Shown: piece after piece, positions 57,140-64,000 of the stretch
Numbering within the stretch: position 1 is the stretch's first letter
Layout of the letters: the number at the start of each line of letters is the position of its first letter
Source: Roseobacter sp. CCS2
Lineage (GTDB): Bacteria; Pseudomonadota; Alphaproteobacteria; Rhodobacterales; Rhodobacteraceae
Reading direction: 5' to 3'
Length of the DNA: 64,000 nt
Assembly (NCBI RefSeq): GCF_000169435.1
Contig: NZ_AAYB01000001.1
Coordinates: 124,001-188,000, forward strand
Program-made: the position numbers and the translations under genes
The notes under the pieces: model-generated
The model's database searches: none
What the model was told of the DNA's origin: nothing
The model's input: the letters and a program-made list of their open reading frames with translations, nothing else

Positions 57140-57574
57140 GTGCCTATTAGTCTTGTTGTCGTGTTCATCGGTTTGGCTGCGTTGTGGCTATTGGTCCATC
57201 AAACCGTGAAGCGGCGCTTCACCAGGTTGAATGCCAATTTGCCTCACATGTATGGGTCCGCGCTTACTGCTCCGACACAAGAGGGTGATGCCCCCCCGCT
57301 GATGGCGCTTTGCATTGATCTTATACGCAAAGAAAACTGCTGTGTGGCTTTCGATGGGCTTTCAGCACATGAGCGGAAAATGATATTACACGCTTATGCA
57401 ATTGAGGCCGCGCCATCATGGATGTCGCATTATGGCGCCCTTTGGCTTTCACCTGCCAATCGCCTGCTGGTATCGCAGCTACGGCAGATCAAATCGTCCC
57501 GTCCCGATCTGCCAAAGCAACATTTTGGTGCCATAAAGCGCCAACAGCAATTGCGTTCCACAGCAGAAAGCTAG
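57140..57574 (+). CDS. Single-helix membrane protein of unknown function
   Basis: This 144-residue protein has one N-terminal membrane helix (ISLVVVFIGLAALWLLVH), then a basic stretch (KRRFTRL) and a soluble part with HERKMILHAYAIEAAPSWMSHYG. No family is recognised. The start is GTG at 57140, with GAGG at good distance. It is followed within 13 bases by the tandem transporter pair and may share its transcript. Confidence 0.6.
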   Translation: MPISLVVVFIGLAALWLLVHQTVKRRFTRLNANLPHMYGSALTAPTQEGDAPPLMALCIDLIRKENCCVAFDGLSAHERKMILHAYAIEAAPSWMSHYGALWLSPANRLLVSQLRQIKSSRPDLPKQHFGAIKRQQQLRSTAES

Positions 57575-57586
57575 ACACCTGCGGCT

Positions 57587-58054
57587 ATGTCGCAACCGTC
57601 GCAACCCAATCAGCTGATCTATTTCGCCGCCGCTTTCGGAGCAGGCGGGCTTTTGTCGTTGATGGTGCTATTTAATGGCACGCTCGCGGCCTATGGATCA
57701 CTGTTTTTTGCATCTTGGGTGCCGCATCTGACGGGCACTGTCGCGGCCTTGATTTTTTTGGTGTTTCTAAGGCCAAAACGGGCGCAACAAGCGCGCCCAC
57801 CATGGTGGGTCTATTTGGGCGGTGTGTCAGGTGCGGTGACGGTGATGCTGACCTCTGCGACCCTGAACAGCGCTTTGGCACTTTCAGGCACCATCGCGCT
57901 TGGTTTGGCCGGGCAGATGGTGTTCAGCCTTTTTGCCGATATGCGCGGTTTATTTGGCTTGCCGCAACGCACGCCGGTTCGGCGTGACTATGTTGCCTTG
58001 ATGTTTATCATCGCAGGCAGCCTGATCCTGATCTTCTTCGGAAGCGGGTCATGA
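57587..58054 (+). CDS. YdcZ/DUF606-type DMT transporter subunit, first half
   Basis: This 155-residue membrane protein has five hydrophobic segments, fitting the five-helix DUF606 (YdcZ) half of the drug/metabolite transporter superfamily: AAFGAGGLLSLMVLFNGTLAAYGSLFFASW opens with the typical small-residue pattern. Its stop overlaps the next gene by ATGA, and that gene has the same size and fold, so the two probably form a heterodimer. Confidence 0.8.
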   Translation: MSQPSQPNQLIYFAAAFGAGGLLSLMVLFNGTLAAYGSLFFASWVPHLTGTVAALIFLVFLRPKRAQQARPPWWVYLGGVSGAVTVMLTSATLNSALALSGTIALGLAGQMVFSLFADMRGLFGLPQRTPVRRDYVALMFIIAGSLILIFFGSGS

Positions 58055-58482
58055 TCTGGTTTGCCACCCTCGCGATCCTTGCCGGTGTTCTGGTGTCACT
58101 TAGCCGTCAGATCAACGGGCGCTTGGCGCTGTCGACTTCGGCGATGGAGTCGTCATTCTGGAACCATATTGTGGGACTGGTTTTCATCACTGGCGTCGCC
58201 TTGCTGGTTGGCGGCTTGTTCGCCGGAGAACCCGAAGCATCCCCTTGGTGGGCGTATTTAGGCGGGCCAATTGGCGTGATCTTTATTGCGGCAGGCAGTT
58301 GGCTGATCGCACGGATCGGCGCCGCACAAACCGCCCTTTTGATCATTGCAGGCCAGATGATATCCGGTGTCCTGCTGGATATCATTATGGGCGCGCCCGG
58401 CAATCTTTGGGCGCGTACCTTGGGTGTGGCTTTGATCATGGCGGGCATGTGGGTGGCCCATGGCGGCAAAAAATCGTCCTAG
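58051..58482 (+). CDS. YdcZ/DUF606-type DMT transporter subunit, second half
   Basis: This 143-residue partner has five helices (WFATLAILAGVLVSLSRQINGRLA at the start, then NHIVGLVFITGVALLVGGLF) and the same half-size DUF606 form as its neighbour. Proteins of this type probably assemble in opposite orientation with a partner to form a transport unit. The substrate is unknown. It is convergent to the epimerase-like gene with a four-base stop overlap. Confidence 0.8.
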   Translation: MIWFATLAILAGVLVSLSRQINGRLALSTSAMESSFWNHIVGLVFITGVALLVGGLFAGEPEASPWWAYLGGPIGVIFIAAGSWLIARIGAAQTALLIIAGQMISGVLLDIIMGAPGNLWARTLGVALIMAGMWVAHGGKKSS

Positions 58483-59315
58483 TCGTCGCCACCAGTGTTC
58501 ATCTGGGCGATGCCTGCAACGCCCGAATTTCCCAACTCAACCGTCGCAAAGGGGCCACCGATGCACAAATTGGCAAGGTCTGTGTTGTCCAAAGGTGGCG
58601 CCCCTGCAAACACGTCTTTAGCAAATTCTTCCGCGTTATCCTTGGGGCGATACCCTAGATGACCTGCTTTGGTATTATCAACCACGGCCCGGTCATTGTT
58701 GGAAATGCCATAGACAATCGTAAAGCCCACAACAGGACTATCGACGGACCGTTCCACCAGATGGATCAGATCGTCATAGGACAGCCACGTGCCGATGCTA
58801 CGCGCATTTGTGGCCGGTGCGCAGGAAAAGATCCGCAAACACACGCTCTCAATCCCGCGTTTGTCCCAGTACAGGCTCGCAAGGTCCTCGGTAAAGCATT
58901 TGGCAAGGCCGTAATACGTGTCAGGGCGGTGCGGGGCATCAAGACCGATGGTGTCGGTTTTCTTATGCATACCGACCGCATGAACAGAGCTTGCATAGAC
59001 CACCCGTTTGACACCGCAGCGATAGGCGGCCTCCCACACATTATAAGCGCCGATGATGTTGGATTGCAGTATGTCATCCCAAGCCGCCTCATCCGCGATA
59101 GCGCCGAAATGGATGACCATATCAGCCCCCTCGATGATCTTCAGCATTGCATCAAGGTTCGAGACGTCGGCCTGCACATAGGTTTCACCGTCCTGCAATG
59201 CGCCGATATCATCGACAATATCGGTCGACACCAATGCGTCGCACATCTTCTTCAAAGGCCCGCGCAGGCGGGACCCAAGCGCGCCGGCGGCCCCTGTCAA
59301 AACAAGCTTCTTCAT
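58479..59315 (-). CDS. Uronate-dehydrogenase-like NAD-dependent SDR
   Basis: This 278-residue extended SDR has the nucleotide loop TGAAGALGS (residues 7-15), D50 after the second strand, and the YxxxK pair Y135/K139 in DTYYGLAK, with S110 in VVYASSVHAVGM. The pattern SSVHAVGM to LRIFSCAPATNARSIGTWLSYDDL closely resembles uronate dehydrogenase (Udh), which oxidises hexuronic acids to lactones. A related sugar-acid or nucleotide-sugar substrate is possible. It is the last gene of the five-gene operon. Confidence 0.82.
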   Translation of the reverse strand: MKKLVLTGAAGALGSRLRGPLKKMCDALVSTDIVDDIGALQDGETYVQADVSNLDAMLKIIEGADMVIHFGAIADEAAWDDILQSNIIGAYNVWEAAYRCGVKRVVYASSVHAVGMHKKTDTIGLDAPHRPDTYYGLAKCFTEDLASLYWDKRGIESVCLRIFSCAPATNARSIGTWLSYDDLIHLVERSVDSPVVGFTIVYGISNNDRAVVDNTKAGHLGYRPKDNAEEFAKDVFAGAPPLDNTDLANLCIGGPFATVELGNSGVAGIAQMNTGGDD

Positions 59316-60097
59316 TCGTTTTCCTTTCCAGTGGCCGCGCGCATTTGCGCAAGCAGGGCATCGGCGCCTTTCGCCAGTAAATTCGTATCGGTGCCGCAGG
59401 CCACAAAAGTGAACCCTTCTGCCAGCAGTTTTTGCGCAAATGCCGGATCGGTCACCAATGTACCGACCGGGATGCCTGCATCCATCAGTTTGCGGGCCGC
59501 GGGCAGGATCAGGTTCCAGACCTCATCCGACATGTGTTGGCCCAGAAGCCCCATATCGGCCGCAATATCAGCGGGACCAAAGAAAACACCGTCAACGCCA
59601 TCCACCTGACCAATCTCAAGCGATTGCGCGATGGCCGATTGCGTTTCAACCTGTACCATCACGGCTGTTTGGTCATCTGCTTTGGCATAATAATTCGTGA
59701 CCCGACCAAAATTATTGGCACGGATGGACCCTGCCACACCTCGCACACCATTGGGTGGATAACGACAGGCGGCAACCGCCGCCTGCGCTTCTTCGACTGA
59801 CTGCACCATCGGAAATAAAAGGCCCGGTGCGCCCACATCCAGCAGGCGTTTCACCATCACGGTGTCGTTCCAGGGCGGACGTACAATCGCTGTGGACCCA
59901 TGCGGCGCTATCGCCTGCAATTGCCCTAGAACCGTGCCTATTTCGCTGGGGGCATGTTCCATATCGACCAGTAGCCAGTCATAGCCCGCACTCGCCACCA
60001 CCTCGGCCGCATAATTATGTGACAGGCTGATCCAAAGACCGATCTGCTGGTGGCCTTCGCGGATCGCGGCAAGGAAAGCGTTAGGAGCCATCTTCAT
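59312..60097 (-). CDS. HpcH/HpaI-type class II aldolase
   Basis: This 261-residue TIM-barrel aldolase belongs to the HpaI family. It has YDWLLVDMEHAPSEI (with the catalytic histidine), VRPPWND (catalytic arginine), VMVQVETQSAI and VFFGPADIAADMG (metal-binding glutamate and aspartate). Such enzymes cleave 2-keto-3-deoxy acids to pyruvate or a related keto acid plus an aldehyde. The neighbouring dehydrogenase and oxidoreductase suggest a sugar-acid or hydroxy-acid route. It overlaps both neighbours by ATGA. Confidence 0.9.
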   Translation of the reverse strand: MKMAPNAFLAAIREGHQQIGLWISLSHNYAAEVVASAGYDWLLVDMEHAPSEIGTVLGQLQAIAPHGSTAIVRPPWNDTVMVKRLLDVGAPGLLFPMVQSVEEAQAAVAACRYPPNGVRGVAGSIRANNFGRVTNYYAKADDQTAVMVQVETQSAIAQSLEIGQVDGVDGVFFGPADIAADMGLLGQHMSDEVWNLILPAARKLMDAGIPVGTLVTDPAFAQKLLAEGFTFVACGTDTNLLAKGADALLAQMRAATGKENE

Positions 60098-61299
60098 ATC
60101 ACAGCCTTCTCGATAAATTTTTTGCCCTTCTCAAGCCGATCATAGTGAAACGAGCTCAGATCAAGCGCGCGATATTCGCCGTAGGTGATCATCTCTGCTG
60201 TCCCCCGCCCCATTGCGGGCGATTGCTGAAATCCGTGACCAGAAAAGCCGTTCACAAAGATAAAGTTCTCTACTTGGGTATGCGGCCCCAAAATCGCATT
60301 CTGATCAAAGGTGTTATAGGCATAATGCCCCGCCCAAGAGTTGCGCAACTTGATTGCTTCAAACTGTGGGATACGGGTGGCAAGCACAGGCCAGACTTTA
60401 TTTTCCCAAATGCTGTGGTCCTGCACGAAATCATCGTAGTCGACCGCCGGGTCCTCATCCGGCGGGCAGCCTGCAAGATAATAGGTACCGTCGGTGCGCA
60501 TATGCACGCCCGAGGGGTCAATCGTCAGTGGCAGGTCGCGATCAAGCGGCTTTTCTGCCTCAAAAATAAAGGTATAGCGTTTGCGCGGCTCGACCGGAAT
60601 GTCGATACCCGCCATGCGGCTTGTCAGCACAGCGCGGGGGCCAGAGGCGTTGACGACCGTACCACATGTGATCACCTCACCGGATTTCAGGATCACGCTT
60701 TCCACCTTGTTCCCGGCCGCATTGCGGTTCATCGCCACGACCTCATTGGTCAGATAGTCCACCCCGCGTTCCTTGGCGGACCGTTTCCACCAGTCAAACA
60801 ACGTGTTGCCGTCGAAATACCCTTCATCCACCAGATTATGGTTCGCCGCGACGATGTCATCGAGGTTGTAGAACGGATAGTCTTGCGCGATCTCATCGCG
60901 GGTCATGTATTTGGTGCCAGCACCGTTCGCCGCCTGCACCTTCTGGCTTTCGCGCAAGGTCGCTGCAAAGTCTTCATTATCGGCCAGATACATGTAGCCA
61001 TAGCTTTGCAGCACCACGTCTGGCACGCGCGGGTCGCCACCCATATAGTCGCGAAAGTTCTTTACGAAATCAGCCGCAAACTGCGACACCTTCACATTGA
61101 CTGCGGCGCTGAACTGCTGGCGCATGCAGGAATTGGTGTGCGAAGTCGATGTGAACTCATACGTCGGATCACGTTCCACCACGAGGATCGAACCGTCGAA
61201 ATCCGGGTTGTCGGTGAGAAACCACGCAACAGACGATCCATACATCGCCCCGCCAACAATCACGACGTCATAGCTGGTTTTGGCTGGCGCTTGCGTCAT
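60094..61299 (-). CDS. DAO-family FAD-dependent oxidoreductase
   Basis: This 401-residue D-amino-acid/sarcosine-oxidase-type flavoprotein has FAD-binding VIVGGAMYGSS (about 13-23), the acidic end VVERD, and a C-terminal HYAYNTFDQNAILGP and GFSGHGFQQSPAMGRGTAEM that binds the flavin. The substrate is probably an N-methylated or other amino acid, or a hydroxy acid. The location between hydantoinase B and an aldolase suggests that it oxidises a product of the ring-opening reaction. Confidence 0.88.
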   Translation of the reverse strand: MTQAPAKTSYDVVIVGGAMYGSSVAWFLTDNPDFDGSILVVERDPTYEFTSTSHTNSCMRQQFSAAVNVKVSQFAADFVKNFRDYMGGDPRVPDVVLQSYGYMYLADNEDFAATLRESQKVQAANGAGTKYMTRDEIAQDYPFYNLDDIVAANHNLVDEGYFDGNTLFDWWKRSAKERGVDYLTNEVVAMNRNAAGNKVESVILKSGEVITCGTVVNASGPRAVLTSRMAGIDIPVEPRKRYTFIFEAEKPLDRDLPLTIDPSGVHMRTDGTYYLAGCPPDEDPAVDYDDFVQDHSIWENKVWPVLATRIPQFEAIKLRNSWAGHYAYNTFDQNAILGPHTQVENFIFVNGFSGHGFQQSPAMGRGTAEMITYGEYRALDLSSFHYDRLEKGKKFIEKAVI

Positions 61300-62981
61300 G
61301 CGGTTTTCCCCTTTGCTGTGGCGGCAAGAACAGCATCCACTGCTTCTGCGCTCATCCCATAGTCGTCACGAGCAGCTTCGGCAGAAATATAGCCGCGTGC
61401 AAGATCGCGTTTGACCATTTCAGGGTCACGCTGCGACGGGTCGCCGTAACCCGCGCCACCGGGGAAGGCGAGCATCACGCGCCGCCCTTCGGCCACATGC
61501 TGTTTGCCTTTGCCTTGCATCAGGGTGCCGTCATCTTGCGCAATCGTTGTCGGCGCGCCATCCTGCCCGCCTTGCCGTCCACGCGCGGGGTGGTCAACGC
61601 GGTCAAACATGGCCGAGAAATCAAACTCATGGCCCTCGGCGGCACCCACTTCCATATATTGCCCCAGACCACCACGATATTCACCGGCACCACCACTATC
61701 GGGACGCAATTCCTTGCACCAAATGATGACAGGGCCAGTGTGTTCAGTCGCCTCAATCGGCATTGTCATCACGCCGGAGGGGAATGCTGTTGCGTTCAAC
61801 CCGTCAACCGTTGGCCGCGCACCTGCCCCGCCAGAGTTGAAGGTCAGCACCTCAGCGCGTTGTCCTTGTTTGCCTTGCACCGGGCGCAGTGAGACCTGGA
61901 AATTGCATAGACACCCTGCCCCTTCGGCCGGCACTGTTGCTGGCAGGATTTTGTCCAATGCATCATAGACTGTATCGGGGATCATATGCCCGATGACATG
62001 TCGCAACGCGACAGGTGCTGGATGCACGGCGTTGACGATACTATCCTCTGGCGCCGATACCTCAAAAGGCGCTAATGATGCGGCATTATTGGGAATTTCG
62101 GGGGCCACAGCGCATTTCAGCGCATAGCAAGCGTAGGCCTTGGTATAGACCAGCGGCACGTTGATACCCTTTTTATCAAGGCCAGATGTGCCAGTGAAAT
62201 CGCAATGCATCCGGTCCTTTTCGATGCTCAGTTTCACCTTCAGATCAATCGGCGTCGCAAACCCGTCGATGCGCATGGCACCCGTCGCGGTCTCGCGCGG
62301 CAATGCGGCAATCCGCTCTAACGTCGCGCGGCGCGAATTCTCGAGGATGAAATCGCCAATACCTTCCAGATCGGTGAGGTTGAATTCATCCATCATCTCG
62401 ACCAGACGCCGATGTCCGATCTCATTGCAGGTGGCCAGCGCATAGATATCACCCACCAGTTGATCAGGCTCGCGCACATTGCCCCGCACGATGCGGATCA
62501 GGGTGTCATCGACTGTCCCGCGATCCACGAATTTCATGATCGGGATGTACAGGCCTTCTTCGTAAACGCTCGCCGCATCGGCACCAAAGCCGCGCCCGCC
62601 GATATCGACGACATGGGCCGTACAGGCAAAAAAGCCAACGTGGTGGCCTTTGTGGAAAGATGGGCTGACGACGGTAATATCGTGCAGATGTCCTGTGCCT
62701 TCCCACGGGTCGTTGGTGATATAAACGTCACCTTCGTTAATGTTCTCACGCCCGATGCGGCGGATGAAATGCGCCACGGCGTCTGCCATCGCGTTGACGT
62801 GGCCGGGGGTGCCAGTGACAGCTTGGGCCAGCATCAGACCTTTGGCGTTGTACACGCCCGCCGAAAGATCACCCGCTTCGCGCACAGAGGTTGAAAAAGC
62901 CGTGCGCACCAGCGCCTGCGCCTGTTCTTCCACGACCGAGATCAGGCGGTTCCACATGACTTGATAGGCAACGTTGCTCAT
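61296..62981 (-). CDS. Hydantoinase B/oxoprolinase-family protein
   Basis: This 561-residue protein has the HyuB fold: RTAFSTSVREAGDLSAGVYNAKG with an early acidic pair, then AMADAVAHFIRRIG, DVYITNDPWEGTGHLHD, HVVDIGGRGFGADA, RDP near the end, and the C-terminal LAFPGGAGYGDPSQRDP. Together with HyuA it forms ATP-dependent hydantoinase, oxoprolinase or acetone carboxylase-type enzymes. The exact ring substrate is unknown. It overlaps its neighbours by ATGA. Confidence 0.92.
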   Translation of the reverse strand: MSNVAYQVMWNRLISVVEEQAQALVRTAFSTSVREAGDLSAGVYNAKGLMLAQAVTGTPGHVNAMADAVAHFIRRIGRENINEGDVYITNDPWEGTGHLHDITVVSPSFHKGHHVGFFACTAHVVDIGGRGFGADAASVYEEGLYIPIMKFVDRGTVDDTLIRIVRGNVREPDQLVGDIYALATCNEIGHRRLVEMMDEFNLTDLEGIGDFILENSRRATLERIAALPRETATGAMRIDGFATPIDLKVKLSIEKDRMHCDFTGTSGLDKKGINVPLVYTKAYACYALKCAVAPEIPNNAASLAPFEVSAPEDSIVNAVHPAPVALRHVIGHMIPDTVYDALDKILPATVPAEGAGCLCNFQVSLRPVQGKQGQRAEVLTFNSGGAGARPTVDGLNATAFPSGVMTMPIEATEHTGPVIIWCKELRPDSGGAGEYRGGLGQYMEVGAAEGHEFDFSAMFDRVDHPARGRQGGQDGAPTTIAQDDGTLMQGKGKQHVAEGRRVMLAFPGGAGYGDPSQRDPEMVKRDLARGYISAEAARDDYGMSAEAVDAVLAATAKGKTA

Positions 62982-64000
62982 GTCCGTTTCTCCGTGATGT
63001 CGATGGTGCCATCGGGCCGCGCGATGGCGGTACGGCTGTTGGGGATGACGATTGTGGTTTCATCCTCGGTGATCAACGCGGGGCCTGCCACCGTATCGCC
63101 GGGGTTCAGTGTGTCGCGTAAAACCACCGCGGCATCACTGGCGGCACCTTGGACCGGATCAAAAAGTGCGCGTGTACAATCGACAGCACCTGACTGACCT
63201 TTTGGCGTTTCATCCAAACTGTCGGCTTTCGCAGCCTGTGTCGTCGCATTCACGGCCCAGACGGTGATTTCGATATCCATGCCCGCGACGGTGCGCCCAA
63301 AGAGGGTTGTATAGTCTGCCTCAAACAGCGCTTGGAAGGTCGCAGCGTCTGGGTTTGCCGCTTGTTTCGCGCTCAAAGCGATGGGGATTTCCCAGCCTTG
63401 GCCCGTGTAGCGCATGTAGACTTTGTATTCGGCGCTGATCGACGCTTTGGCGTCGCAGGTGCGGACAAAACCCGTGGCTTCTGTTTCCAACTCGCGCAGC
63501 AGGGTCTGCACTGTGTCAGGCGCAAAGTGCGACAGTTTCATGTATACACTGCGGGTCGCTTCAAAGCTGAACGGCGCGCGCAGGAACCCAATCGCAGAGC
63601 CGACGCCAGCACCGGTTGGCACCAGCAACCGGTCCACCCCCAGCTTTTCACACAACCGACCGGCATGGAGCGGGGCCGCACCGCCAAAAGCGATCATCGT
63701 ATAATCAGCAAGGTCTTCGCCATTCTCAACCGCATGGACGCGGGCGGCGTTTGCCATGTTTTCATCAACAACTTCGGCCAGACCAAAGGCGGCTGTTTGC
63801 GCATCCATATCCAAAGGTTCGCCCAATGCAGTCAGCGCTTGCGCGGATGCATCACTGTGCAGTTTCATCGACCCGCCTGCGAAGTTGTCAGGGTCCAGTT
63901 TACCTAAGATCAGGTCCGCGTCCGTGACCGCCGGGCGTTCGCCGCCCCGCCCATAACAAGCCGGCCCCGGCTCTGACCCCGCACTTTCCGGCCCCACACG
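62978..64000 (-). CDS. Hydantoinase A/oxoprolinase-family protein (partial, C-terminal)
   Basis: The last 340 residues of a HyuA-type subunit are in view; the N-terminus lies past the right edge. The visible part has GPACYGRGGERPAVTDADLILGKLDP, the characteristic LHAGRLCEKLGVDRLLVPTGAGVGSAIGFLRAPFSFE, and a C-terminal beta-rich end with TIVIPNSRTAIARPDG. HyuA supplies the ATP-binding half of the enzyme with HyuB, to which it is coupled by ATGA. The open frame continues through 64000, so the apparent GTG at 63997 is not taken as a start. Confidence 0.92.
   Translation of the reverse strand, partial: RVGPESAGSEPGPACYGRGGERPAVTDADLILGKLDPDNFAGGSMKLHSDASAQALTALGEPLDMDAQTAAFGLAEVVDENMANAARVHAVENGEDLADYTMIAFGGAAPLHAGRLCEKLGVDRLLVPTGAGVGSAIGFLRAPFSFEATRSVYMKLSHFAPDTVQTLLRELETEATGFVRTCDAKASISAEYKVYMRYTGQGWEIPIALSAKQAANPDAATFQALFEADYTTLFGRTVAGMDIEITVWAVNATTQAAKADSLDETPKGQSGAVDCTRALFDPVQGAASDAAVVLRDTLNPGDTVAGPALITEDETTIVIPNSRTAIARPDGTIDITEKRT

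Noticed and set aside
60145-61362. 405-codon plus-strand open frame over the DAO oxidoreductase
   Set aside because: It is an antisense shadow; its translation is rich in His, Arg and Cys with no family pattern, while the minus strand encodes a clear flavoprotein.
1-64000. tRNA, rRNA, CRISPR arrays, insertion sequences or prophage
   Set aside because: No tRNA T-loop patterns in gaps, no spaced direct repeats of CRISPR length, no transposase and no phage structural genes were found by reading.

Overview
The window looks like chromosomal DNA of a Rhodobacterales (Roseobacter-group) alphaproteobacterium. The grounds are a GcrA cell-cycle regulator, Rhodobacteraceae-type small proteins (DUF1467, DUF6455, CBU_0592-like), a phosphatidylcholine synthase, a possible FnrL-type box and fairly GC-rich coding DNA. 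No rRNA, tRNA, CRISPR array, insertion sequence or prophage was recognised. Genes are packed tightly on both strands. Same-strand neighbours often overlap by ATGA, and nine convergent pairs overlap by exactly four bases at their stop codons.

Layout: 1-4.3 kb holds a partial gene (perhaps MeaB), a PhyH-type dioxygenase, rpmB, hrpB and a Nudix hydrolase. 4.4-12 kb holds two EamA transporters, the minus-strand argD-GNAT-argF operon, an ABC-2 permease without a nearby ATPase, an SH3-domain secreted protein and gcrA. 12-20 kb holds a desaturase with an SRPBCC membrane protein, rimO, a sulfotransferase-like gene, ppk2 and a broken MFS transporter. 20-30 kb holds a metallo-hydrolase, ettA, a SUKH-like orphan, dgkA, a hemolysin III-like protein, an M48 lipoprotein, a histone-deacetylase-like amidohydrolase, a nitroreductase/EI24 pair and mce.

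30-45 kb is mostly housekeeping (response regulator, aspS, carB, tdk, priA, transaldolase-like, xerC). A short accessory stretch at 36.2-40.2 kb interrupts it: an AT-rich NDT/TIR-like gene, an orphan BrnA-like repressor beside a regular 11-bp repeat, a KAS III-like synthase, a 24-residue lipoprotein, and arsH coupled to an HTH-like gene. 45-57 kb holds pcs, the ileS-thioesterase-ogt operon, a cNMP-binding/thioredoxin-reductase-like fusion, a flavin monooxygenase, the hisC-tyrC-extensin operon and rpsD. 57-64 kb ends with a paired half-size transporter and a tightly coupled catabolic operon (hydantoinase A and B, FAD oxidoreductase, HpaI-type aldolase, uronate-dehydrogenase-like enzyme) that runs off the right edge.

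The best candidates for something undescribed are the 11-bp-spaced TGTGTAC array between the BrnA-like gene and the KAS III gene, the AT-rich NDT/TIR-like gene, the cysteine-less reductase fusion, and the unassigned hydantoinase/aldolase operon. All functions were read from sequence patterns without database searches.
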